A stretch of 51,262 nucleotides of DNA from Bacteroidota bacterium (GTDB lineage: Bacteria > Bacteroidota > Bacteroidia > B-17B0 > Aurantibacillaceae), in NCBI GenBank assembly GCA_016708845.1, contig JADJFB010000035.1:1-51262 (forward strand), read 5' to 3'. The notes beneath the pieces are model-generated. The model was not told the origin of the DNA and did not search any database. It worked only from the letters and a program-made list of their open reading frames with translations. Shown piece by piece: positions 18,098 through 26,274 of the stretch. Within the stretch, counting starts at the first letter, position 1, and every line of letters begins with the position of its first letter. Position numbers and translations under genes: made by a program.

Positions 18098-20245
18098 TTA
18101 AAACTTAAACCTAGCCTGAAGCTTTAGTTCTGTTTTATGATTACTATCAATTTGGTTTAAACTACCAACAGATTGTACCTTTTGGTTATCATAAAGCGTT
18201 TGCGCCACACGAACCCAAATTTCAAAATTGCGCGTAATATCCCAATTTACCATAAAGTAGGCTCTTTGTCCTTTATAATACAAAGCAGGAACCGAATAGC
18301 CATAAAGTACATCGTTTTCATATACATACACTCGGCTATCATAACTTTTAGTGTCAAAAATGGCATAACGCAGGGTAAAGGTAAAAGGGAACTTCATTTT
18401 TTTATAAATTAAATCTTGAGCAAAAGCCACACCTTCTTCATTGGCTTGTTGCGCATGATCTACCTGTGTATATTCGATACGAGATTTAAGTTTAATGTCT
18501 GGAGAAATCTGTACTGATAAATTATAACGGTAGTTATATTGAGCGTAAGGCACTAAATAATCATAGGCATTATCAATGGTACTGTTTTCATATTTGGTGC
18601 GGTGACGAAATCTGAAATACATATCAATTTTTTTAGTTGGCGTATAGTTTAACTGTGTAAAAATATCTCTTCCAATAGAAGGAGCACTTTTGCTAGATTG
18701 CAACCATCCAAATTTATATTGATCTAGGTATACCGAAAACGTTAAGGATTTAAATAATTTAGCCTCCATACCTATATAAATACTTTTTTCATTTTGAGGT
18801 AAGGTGTTTTCTGAAATGGCATTACCGTAAAGATTTTGAAAGTTCTTTTCAAAATTACGGTAGTGCGCAATAAAGGTTAGTTTTGGGTCGAGTGCTAAAA
18901 TTAATCCTTGGCAAAATGCTTTTCCTCCGTTGGCACTCATCGAGTATTCTCCAAAAAAGTTGGCGTTTCTAAACACATAGTTGTAATCTAAACCACCCAC
19001 AAAATTGCTTTTACCTTGAAAATCAAATTGGTTATAAAGTGATGGAGTCTTCACTAACTCAGCACTTAAATTCATGTTTTGCACTGTGGCACCAATGTGC
19101 AAACTTCGATGATTGTAAGCCACGTTACCTCCAAAAATAGTTTGCTCAATAGAGCCTTTATCTTGCATTAAAGAGTTGGTATTATGCAAACCACTGATCT
19201 CTAAACTACTAATGCCAACCACATCAATTTCTCCGCTATCTAAAGTATCGGCAATGGTAGCATTAGCATCAATTTTTTTGTAAGATGCTAAACCTGTTAC
19301 TTCAAAACGTTTCAATTTAAAAGTTCCGGCAACTCCTCTAAAAAAACGATTTTCATCAAACGAACGATATGGTTTAATGCCAGCGCCGTATCTTTTAATA
19401 CCCATTGGAGATGCGGATTTACCAAAAGCAAATCCTTGCCATAGTGTTAAACCCTGACCAAAAGTAGCTTGATAATCACCAATCACTAATGTCTTAATGA
19501 ACTTAATGTTTCTAATAGCAATATGCCCTGTGTAAAAATCAAAACCCTTGGTTTGTCTGTATTCTGCTCGTTTTTGATTGGTACCATCATTTAATGGAAT
19601 GCTATCAATTTTGTTTCCGCCAATTTTAAAATCTTCGCCAGCATCTTTTTCTCCAGCAATGGCAAAGGATACATTATTGTTGTATTGAAACGTATATCGA
19701 GCAAATATTCTATCGGCACTACCTAAGTAATAACCATTTGGCTTCGCATTTCTTAAACTATCATTCAATCCGTAACCTAATTGCTGTTCAAGAATGCGCT
19801 GATAACGAGTTACAAATTCATGCTTGCCATCCTTAAACATTTCTTTAGCGCTAAAGTGTGCCGAATTAAAATTATCGCTTACGTAAACAAATGGTAGTAT
19901 TTTTTTGATGCTCGCTAAATCAAAACCATCTATACTCTGTAATTCGTAAATATTAATCAAATTACCATTTTTGGCAAGATGCTTCATTAAGCTATTAATT
20001 TGAATGTCGTTTAGCAGTTGTAGCTCTTCCAGTTCTTCGCGTTTGGCTCTGTTTAAATTAATAGGATGTTTTTTATAATACACCCAGTTATCGGTTAAGC
20101 TAGATAAATCACCATCTTCGGCTTGCAATTGTTCGGATAGTATTTCAATATTTTGATTAAGACTTTCATCAACCTGCTCATTATTTTTGTTATTAATACT
20201 ATCTTTTTGAGCATAGGATGTTGTAATGCCAAGGCACAATAGCAA
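18098..20245 (-). CDS. Helix-hairpin-helix domain outer-membrane beta-barrel protein
   Basis: This protein of about 715 residues starts with a short hydrophobic signal (LGITTSYAQ) and an acidic region. Two helix-hairpin-helix (ComEA-like) units follow at about residues 55-120 (INLNRAKREELEELQLL and NIYELQSIDGFDLASIKKIL). The rest is beta-barrel-like sequence ending in F (LKLQARFKF). HhH units normally bind DNA or act as protein linkers; in this exported setting their role is unknown. No ATG exists upstream: the TTG at 20245 gives a signal without a basic n-region. The frame stays open to about 20308 and an N-terminus like KLTAHIFICLLLCLG would look better, implying a non-standard start or a lost base. 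The frame overlaps the PorV-like gene upstream. Confidence 0.75.
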   Translation of the reverse strand: MLLCLGITTSYAQKDSINNKNNEQVDESLNQNIEILSEQLQAEDGDLSSLTDNWVYYKKHPINLNRAKREELEELQLLNDIQINSLMKHLAKNGNLINIYELQSIDGFDLASIKKILPFVYVSDNFNSAHFSAKEMFKDGKHEFVTRYQRILEQQLGYGLNDSLRNAKPNGYYLGSADRIFARYTFQYNNNVSFAIAGEKDAGEDFKIGGNKIDSIPLNDGTNQKRAEYRQTKGFDFYTGHIAIRNIKFIKTLVIGDYQATFGQGLTLWQGFAFGKSASPMGIKRYGAGIKPYRSFDENRFFRGVAGTFKLKRFEVTGLASYKKIDANATIADTLDSGEIDVVGISSLEISGLHNTNSLMQDKGSIEQTIFGGNVAYNHRSLHIGATVQNMNLSAELVKTPSLYNQFDFQGKSNFVGGLDYNYVFRNANFFGEYSMSANGGKAFCQGLILALDPKLTFIAHYRNFEKNFQNLYGNAISENTLPQNEKSIYIGMEAKLFKSLTFSVYLDQYKFGWLQSSKSAPSIGRDIFTQLNYTPTKKIDMYFRFRHRTKYENSTIDNAYDYLVPYAQYNYRYNLSVQISPDIKLKSRIEYTQVDHAQQANEEGVAFAQDLIYKKMKFPFTFTLRYAIFDTKSYDSRVYVYENDVLYGYSVPALYYKGQRAYFMVNWDITRNFEIWVRVAQTLYDNQKVQSVGSLNQIDSNHKTELKLQARFKF

Positions 20246-20279
20246 GCAAATAAATATGTGAGCGGTTAATTTGATAAGA

Positions 20280-21137
20280 CTAAAGTTTTTCGGCTTCTTC
20301 GGTTGTATTTAATTTTTTAGTTTTATCCTTACCAAAGGCATAGCTTAATCCAATTTGCGGCGAAAACCCTAATACATTATGATAAGCAGAACTTACATCT
20401 ATTTTTAAACCATTATAATTTACGCCTAAGCCAAAAGCTGCTTGAGTAGGGTAGGATGAACCACCAACTCGTAAATAAATTAATGAAGAAGGATTGTATT
20501 CGATTCCGCCTTTGATATTTATTTTTTGGGCGGATGTTTTTTCGGCCTCTGCCACAATAAATACCTTTTTAGAAAAAACGTATTGAGCTCCAAATTTAAA
20601 AATGGTTGGAATTTTCTCGTTATTATAGTCAGTAATTTTAGCTCTAAAAGGATTATAAATATGAGTGGCAATGGTCATTTGTGGTAAAATTTTAGCGGTT
20701 AAACCAATCGACCCACTTACGGCATGTGCTTGCCCATAAATATCAGCAATTCGAGTATTCATATAATCAATCCCAACGCCCACAGCCACATTTTCGCTAA
20801 GTTTCATACCGTAACTTAAAGTTGCTTGCGATTCGCGGTAAAGATTATAACCCATCGAAGAATAACTTAAGCCAAAAGTTCCTTTTTTAATAGGAGCAGC
20901 CACGGCAAAGCCCGATTGACTCAAATCCTTAACGAAAAAACGATTCTCGTAAAAAGCACCAACTTCTGTTTTTCTAACAAATGCTAAACTTCCTTGGTTA
21001 TTGCGTGCACTCCAAACATCAAATAAAGTAGAAGAGGCATGACCTAAGGCCGAAGAGCGTGCACCAATAGGTCCTTCGCCATTTGACGATAGTAAACAAA
21101 TTGGCGTAATTAGTAGTAATAGTAAAAATGACTTCAT
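20280..21137 (-). CDS. PorV-like outer-membrane protein
   Basis: This 285-residue protein has a signal peptide (about 1-18, then SSNGEGPIGARSSALGHAS). The GARSxALGxA start followed by a W/N-rich turn and repeated amphipathic strands (GFAVAAPIKKGTFGLSYSS, VAVGVGIDYMNTRIADIYGQ, LGVNYNGLKIDVSSAYHN) is typical of the PorV/PorQ/FadL-like barrel group used by the type IX secretion system and related exporters. I cannot say it is PorV itself, which is longer. It precedes the HhH-barrel gene with almost no gap, so the two are likely one operon. A TATATTTG -7-like box lies only 7 bp before the ATG. Confidence 0.72.
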   Translation of the reverse strand: MKSFLLLLLITPICLLSSNGEGPIGARSSALGHASSTLFDVWSARNNQGSLAFVRKTEVGAFYENRFFVKDLSQSGFAVAAPIKKGTFGLSYSSMGYNLYRESQATLSYGMKLSENVAVGVGIDYMNTRIADIYGQAHAVSGSIGLTAKILPQMTIATHIYNPFRAKITDYNNEKIPTIFKFGAQYVFSKKVFIVAEAEKTSAQKINIKGGIEYNPSSLIYLRVGGSSYPTQAAFGLGVNYNGLKIDVSSAYHNVLGFSPQIGLSYAFGKDKTKKLNTTEEAEKL

Positions 21138-21301
21138 CTTAATTCAAATATAAATAAACTTATTTTATGTTTATGTATCAGGGTTAACATTTAACTAAAA
21201 CTTAATGACTTTGCGATGTATTTAGTTTTCTTATAAGATGTGTTGCTTTAATTTACTCTTTAAAAACACTCAATATCAGTTGTTTACAATAAATAAATAT
21301 T

Positions 21302-21331
21302 ATGAGTATATCATAAAAACTATTATATTTG
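21302..21331 (+). promoter_or_regulatory. Possible promoter of the PorE-like gene
   Basis: TATATTTG at 21324-21331 is a perfect -7 box and lies 26 bp before the ATG at 21358. The -33 position, 19 bp upstream, reads ATG instead of TTG. If used, it rules out the longer open frame from 21238. Confidence 0.4.
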
Positions 21332-21357
21332 ATTTACTGAGTTGTTTAAATTTATTT

Positions 21358-23631
21358 ATGAAGAAACAAATTTTATTTTTTTTATGTTCAATAGTTAGTA
21401 GTGTTCTGCTATCTCAAGGTCATAAACCTTCCTATCGCGAAAAGTTTACCGAAGGAAATCATCTAATCATCGAGAAAAACTACTCTTTAGCCTTAGTTAA
21501 TTTTAAGGAAGCTTATCTTATTGATTCGTCTTCGGCTAATATCCATTATAAATTAGGAATCTGTTATTTAAATTCCGGATCAGAAAAACACAAAGCTGTT
21601 TATCATCTCGAAAAAGCAGTCCAAAATACCACTCATGATTATTCAGAAGAAGATGTGACTCAAAAAAAAGCTTCAGAGTTTGCGTATTACTATTTAGGAG
21701 AAGCTTATCGTTTAAACTATAATTTTATTGCTTCTTATGTGAATTTTAAGAAGTTTAAAGATATGGTTGGTGGCAAAAATGCTGAATTAACCGCTGATTT
21801 AGATAGACAATTATTAACCAATACCAATGCACAAGAGTTTACAAAAGACTCATCAAAAGTGGTGATTGTGAGTTTGGGAGATAGCATAAATTCTCCTTAC
21901 CCTGATTATAGTCCTGTAATTTCTGCAGACGAATCAACACTTATTTTTTCATCACGCAGAACAGGAAGCACTGGTGGCGACGAAGTAACTGATGAAGGTA
22001 AGTATATGGAAGATATATACGTGAGTCATAAAAAGAAAGATGGTACTTGGAGTCTTGCAAAATCAATCGGACCTAATATTAATACCTGGGCAAATGAATC
22101 CAATATTGGTATTTCTCCCGATGGACAAACTTTGTTTGTTTATAGAGATGTAAATGGCGGAGATATTTTTTACAGCACATTAGATGGAGATACATGGACT
22201 GGTTTAACGCCTATCAGTAGTAGTATTAATTCACCTGCACTTGAAACAAATGCTTCTATTTCGGTTGATGGAAATACGTTTTATTTTACAAGCGATAGAA
22301 AAGAAGGAAGTTATGGCGGACAAGATATTTGGAGTAGCGTAAAATTACCTAATGGAGAATGGAGTTTACCAACAAATTTAGGTCCAACTATTAATACCGC
22401 TGATGATGAAGAAGCTCCTTTTATTCACCCAGATGGCGTAACCATGTTTTTTAGTTCGAGAGGACATAAAAATATGGGTGGCTTTGATATTTTTAAAACT
22501 ACTAAAAATGCAGATGGTAAATGGAGCGAACCTGAAAATTTAAGAGCGCCAATTAATACGCCTGATGATGATATTTTTTACTCTCAATCTCCCGATGGTA
22601 AACGAGGATATTTTTCTTCCATCAGAAAAGGAAATTTTGGAGATAAAGATATTTACAGAATTGATTTTGAGCGTTCGATGGCTGAACCATTAACTTTATT
22701 AAAAGGAATACTAACTTTTAATGGCACTAGTAAAATGCCTTCTAATGTAAAAATTATTGTTACTGAAGAAGGAACTAATCATTTGGTACAAGATATTAAG
22801 CCAAACGAATTAACGGGTAGATACGTGATGATTTTAGCGCCAGGAGTAGAAGGAAAGACATATAATATTAGTTTCGAGGCAGATGGTTATCAGACTTTAT
22901 CAGTATCTATTGTTATTCCACCAAACTCTTCGTATCAAGAATTGAGTAAGGAATTTATGTTACAAATGGTTAACCTTGAAAGTAAAACTTTGGGTACGAT
23001 GGGTGTAAAAGGAGTGGTGCGAAACAAAGAAGGCAAATCTATACCAGGTGCAACTATTAATGTAAAAGATAATTTAACGGGGCAGTTGTTAGAAACCTTC
23101 TTCACAACGGCCGATTCGGGTTCTTATTACTTTATTGTAAATCGTGGACAAAACTATAATATCTCTTACGAGGCAAAAGGCTATTTATTTCATTCCGAAA
23201 ATATTAATGTTCCTAAGGTGGCTGAATTTTCTACGTTGCAAAAAGATGTGATTTTAGATAAAGTAGAAGTTGGATCTAAAATAGTCTTAAATAATATTTT
23301 CTTTGATTCTAATAAATCCATTTTGCGAAAAGAATCTAACGTGGAGATAACAGAGTTAGTGAAATTAATGAAAGAGTATCCTGAGTTAGTGATTGAAGTA
23401 TCGGGCCATACAGATAGTAAAGGAAATGATGAGGCTAACATGAAATTATCGCAAGCACGATCGCAAGCCGTTGTAAATGCTATTGTTAAAAAAGGCATTG
23501 ATAAAGCAAAACTCGTAGCTAAAGGTTATGGCGAAACTGCACCAATAGCTCCAAATGCTTTACCAAATGGTAAACCCGATGTAAAAGGAATGCAACAAAA
23601 CCGTAGGGTAGAGATGAAGATTGTGAAGTAA
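21358..23631 (+). CDS. PorE-like OmpA-family protein (TPR, beta-propeller, regulatory domains)
   Basis: This 757-residue envelope protein has a signal peptide (MKKQILFFLCSIVSSVLLSQ) and TPR helices at about 30-150. A WD40-like PD40 beta-propeller spans about 165-445, with recurring SPDG and D-x-Y/W-S motifs such as SADESTLIFSSRR and SPDGKRGYFSS. Two carboxypeptidase-regulatory-like modules follow (about 450-545 and 550-640). An OmpA C-terminal peptidoglycan-binding domain ends the protein (about 645-757, VSGHTDSKGNDEANMKLSQARS). This domain order is that of PorE of the type IX secretion machinery, though paralogues with it are common in the phylum. I start at 21358, because the 40 residues upstream in the same frame lack signal character. 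It reads divergently from the PorV-like gene, which supports a secretion role. Confidence 0.82.
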   Translation: MKKQILFFLCSIVSSVLLSQGHKPSYREKFTEGNHLIIEKNYSLALVNFKEAYLIDSSSANIHYKLGICYLNSGSEKHKAVYHLEKAVQNTTHDYSEEDVTQKKASEFAYYYLGEAYRLNYNFIASYVNFKKFKDMVGGKNAELTADLDRQLLTNTNAQEFTKDSSKVVIVSLGDSINSPYPDYSPVISADESTLIFSSRRTGSTGGDEVTDEGKYMEDIYVSHKKKDGTWSLAKSIGPNINTWANESNIGISPDGQTLFVYRDVNGGDIFYSTLDGDTWTGLTPISSSINSPALETNASISVDGNTFYFTSDRKEGSYGGQDIWSSVKLPNGEWSLPTNLGPTINTADDEEAPFIHPDGVTMFFSSRGHKNMGGFDIFKTTKNADGKWSEPENLRAPINTPDDDIFYSQSPDGKRGYFSSIRKGNFGDKDIYRIDFERSMAEPLTLLKGILTFNGTSKMPSNVKIIVTEEGTNHLVQDIKPNELTGRYVMILAPGVEGKTYNISFEADGYQTLSVSIVIPPNSSYQELSKEFMLQMVNLESKTLGTMGVKGVVRNKEGKSIPGATINVKDNLTGQLLETFFTTADSGSYYFIVNRGQNYNISYEAKGYLFHSENINVPKVAEFSTLQKDVILDKVEVGSKIVLNNIFFDSNKSILRKESNVEITELVKLMKEYPELVIEVSGHTDSKGNDEANMKLSQARSQAVVNAIVKKGIDKAKLVAKGYGETAPIAPNALPNGKPDVKGMQQNRRVEMKIVK

Positions 23632-23648
23632 GAAATTTGATTTTTTTG

Positions 23649-23678
23649 AAAAGCCTTCTGATTTCAGAAGGCTTTTTT
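23649..23678 (+). terminator. Rho-independent terminator of the PorE-like gene
   Basis: A 12-bp stem (AAAAGCCTTCTG with CAGAAGGCTTTT, ATTT loop) is followed by a T run, 18 bp past the stop. The following 200 bp before the lipoprotein gene contain no further feature I can support. Confidence 0.9.
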
Positions 23679-23876
23679 ATTAAGAAGTTTTAGCGATGCT
23701 ACTTTCTCAAAAAAGGACAGTACTATAAAAAAAGTTTGTTTTTGATTAAAGCTAAATTACAGTAGACTACAATTATATTGCTACCCTATGATGTAAAACT
23801 TTAGTTTTATGAGGCTTATGTGTAATATATAAGTAATAGGGAGTGACAGCTCCGTAGAAAAAGTATCTTGACAATT

Positions 23877-24503
23877 ATGAAACATATAGAAACAAAATTA
23901 TTTAAGGCAACTTTACTATTATATATTTTCTTTCTTTTATTTTCTTGCGGCAGACAAGCAGACTCTGTAACAAAACAAGAAAATAAAAATAGCTTAATGA
24001 TTCCAGATACAATAATTTCCAAATATTACGGAAACGACACTGGAGAAACTGAATTGTTTAATGACGACTTAATAAAGTGTACAATGTCACAAGTAATTGA
24101 CGGGAGTAGCTGCGCATCGAATATTTTCCTTTACTTTTCTTCAAAAACAAAAAAGGAAATCAAAATTGAAACTATAACAGGGCAGATGAGCTGGAAACAA
24201 AAGGAAAAAGTTATTGAATCCCCCTTTACTTTAGAAAGTATAAATGCTATAATATTTAATAATGACAAGTTAATTGACCAATCCTCATTTTTATCAAGTA
24301 AATTAATAACTAATAAGTTTAAATCAATTTCAGGAATAGAAGATCAACTAACCTATGACATTACGTTTGCCGATCCGACCTATAAAAATATTCCAAGTAG
24401 TATTCAAGAAGTAATTATTGACCTTCAATTTGAAATATCAATCAACGGCAAATTAAAACAGTATAAAAGACAATTAGCCTTAAAGAAAATATTCGTAAAA
24501 TAA
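23877..24503 (+). CDS. Predicted lipoprotein of unknown function
   Basis: This 208-residue protein has a lipoprotein signal: a basic start, a hydrophobic core (ATLLLYIFFLLFSC) and a lipobox cysteine at C24. The mature part is beta-rich with no motif I can name. The ATG at 23877 is preferred over an in-frame TTG at 23868. Isolated between the PorE-like gene and the convergent T9SS-sorted gene. Codon choice and length look like a real gene, but homology is unknown. Confidence 0.65.
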   Translation: MKHIETKLFKATLLLYIFFLLFSCGRQADSVTKQENKNSLMIPDTIISKYYGNDTGETELFNDDLIKCTMSQVIDGSSCASNIFLYFSSKTKKEIKIETITGQMSWKQKEKVIESPFTLESINAIIFNNDKLIDQSSFLSSKLITNKFKSISGIEDQLTYDITFADPTYKNIPSSIQEVIIDLQFEISINGKLKQYKRQLALKKIFVK

Positions 24504-24604
24504 TAATTCCCTTCGGACAACGAAATGATTAAAATGGCTATAAATAATGAATTGCGCGTCCTGCAATCTAACAGGTATTTTGTAATTAATAATTACCTAT
24601 TGTT

Positions 24605-26080
24605 TTAGTTTCTATTATTTATAACAATCTTAATGTTTTCGGAAGGAGAGTGCTTATAATTGATAGATACCACGTAAGTACCCTGAGCAAAACTAGTCGT
24701 ATTAATAAATGTGTTTTTTATTCTTGCTGTTAAATCTACATCCTGCGTGTAAATTAATCTTCCTAACATATCTTTAATTTCAATTGTTGCATTAGTTTCG
24801 GTTTCCGATTCAATATACACATACAGTTCATTGTATGCAGGATTTGGATAAATTTTAATAGATGTTTCATTTTGTATTTTATTTCCAATATCAATAATTT
24901 GACTATATCTATAATCTCCATTTAAATCATTCATTTTTAAACGATAATAAGTCACTGGATTGTAGTAGTCAAAATCTAAATAAGTGTATTTATTAAATGT
25001 TGATGTTTGTCCAATAGGCTCAACTTTGGCTATAGCATTAAAAGATATACCGTCTTCAGAACTTTCTAGCTCGTAATTTTTAAAATTTAATTCCTTTGTA
25101 GATAGCCAAAATAGTTCGTTATGCGTACCTCTTGATACTCCATTAAACTCAAGTAGTTCAACAGATAATAAAGATGATGCTTGAATGGTTGCCATTTTTG
25201 AAAATCCAGACATACTATTTCTTCTAACTGCAGTTACAGGCGACGCTACGCAATTTCCATTTAAAGCCCATGTAGGTGCAGCTGAGGAACTTTTTGCAAT
25301 AGAAAAACCAATTGCGGCATTGCTATAGCCTAAATTGTATAAAGTTAAATCATATAAACCAGTACTCACAGAAGAAGCATCAATACTCCAATAACCATTA
25401 TTTAAATATGGCATATTATAAGTTGTAGAGCACTCTGTCCAGTTTGGGGCTGCAGGGCTTAGCCACGCGCCACCCCAAGGATCAAATCGTGCAAGTAATT
25501 GAATTGCGGCTACTGCTGCGGCACTTGTAAAGTTAATATTTGCTCTTTCATAGCCCGGAGTTGAATGGCCTACCGGAAAATCGAAAGAACCTGTTGCGCC
25601 TGCTGCTAAATAACGTCTTAAATTACCTTGAACAAAACTGGTTGTATTACCAACAGAAACTGCATTATTTGCAGTATTCATTGCAACAACTTCTTGTGTA
25701 TTTGGTGTGATAATCCTTCCTGAAGTTAGTGTTAATACACCACTTGTACCTAGTATCATGTTGGGTGTATTTATTGTTGAAATTGTTACACCCGCTGCAC
25801 CGCCAGTATTTAGCATAGTTACATTGTTTAGTGTTAGGGTAGGAGTAGCAGCATTATTGTTAGGATTATAAACTTGTGCAGCTGTTCCGTTAAATATTAG
25901 AGTACTACTTGCACCTATACCTGTAAAAGTTGTTGCTCCATGACTATTAATGAAATCGCGGCCAATTGTAACATCTACACCATTGGTATTTAAGATACTA
26001 GTTGCATTCACTGTTGTCAAGTCTTGTGCTACTTCGATAGAATTTAATAAATTCACAGTACCAGTAGTTTTGGTCACCAT
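24605..26080 (-). CDS. T9SS-exported surface protein, C-terminal fragment
   Basis: This 491-residue frame is the downstream part of a large exported gene whose start is at 28554. It begins with a beta-helix-like repetitive Thr/Asn-rich region (about 1-140) and ends with a type IX secretion type A sorting domain (about 405-491: IKIYPNPAYNELYVYIES, then MLGRLIYTQ, then SFAQGTYVVSI). The preceding LFWLSTKELNFKNYELESS unit is the module that commonly precedes such domains. MVTKTT at 26080 is not a natural start: the frame continues upstream as GANKFSNF until it meets the lesion at 26107-26112. Its product should be carried across the outer membrane and anchored or released at the cell surface. 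Confidence 0.8.
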   Translation of the reverse strand: MVTKTTGTVNLLNSIEVAQDLTTVNATSILNTNGVDVTIGRDFINSHGATTFTGIGASSTLIFNGTAAQVYNPNNNAATPTLTLNNVTMLNTGGAAGVTISTINTPNMILGTSGVLTLTSGRIITPNTQEVVAMNTANNAVSVGNTTSFVQGNLRRYLAAGATGSFDFPVGHSTPGYERANINFTSAAAVAAIQLLARFDPWGGAWLSPAAPNWTECSTTYNMPYLNNGYWSIDASSVSTGLYDLTLYNLGYSNAAIGFSIAKSSSAAPTWALNGNCVASPVTAVRRNSMSGFSKMATIQASSLLSVELLEFNGVSRGTHNELFWLSTKELNFKNYELESSEDGISFNAIAKVEPIGQTSTFNKYTYLDFDYYNPVTYYRLKMNDLNGDYRYSQIIDIGNKIQNETSIKIYPNPAYNELYVYIESETETNATIEIKDMLGRLIYTQDVDLTARIKNTFINTTSFAQGTYVVSINYKHSPSENIKIVINNRN

Positions 26081-26274
26081 AAAGTTTGAAAACTTATTTG
26101 CGCCAATTAATTACCACCAACCATTTGCGTCCCAGTTCCGTTGAAATTTACGGTTGAACCAGCAGCACAAATTAATGTTCCATTATTGATGAAATTTTCG
26201 CATACATCTAATTTAATATTTGCATTTATAGTTAAGGTAGCACCCGGATTAATTGTTAAACTTTTTTACTCATA
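26081..26274 (-). pseudogene. Middle segment of the T9SS surface protein gene, isolated by frame lesions
   Basis: Between the two long frames the minus strand encodes SLTINPGATLTINANIKL, then an FINNGTLICAAGSTVNFNGTG-like stretch. This is the plugin repeat typical of Bacteroidota surface proteins. Stops at 26275-26277 and 26266-26268 separate it from the N-terminal part, and a stop at 26107-26109 from the C-terminal part. One base lost or gained at each edge restores a single protein of about 1,315 residues. Confidence 0.8.

Noticed and set aside
21238..21357. Longer start for the PorE-like gene
   Set aside because: The extra 40 residues are not conserved-looking and would bury the signal peptide; a -7 box at 21324-21331 lies inside this stretch.
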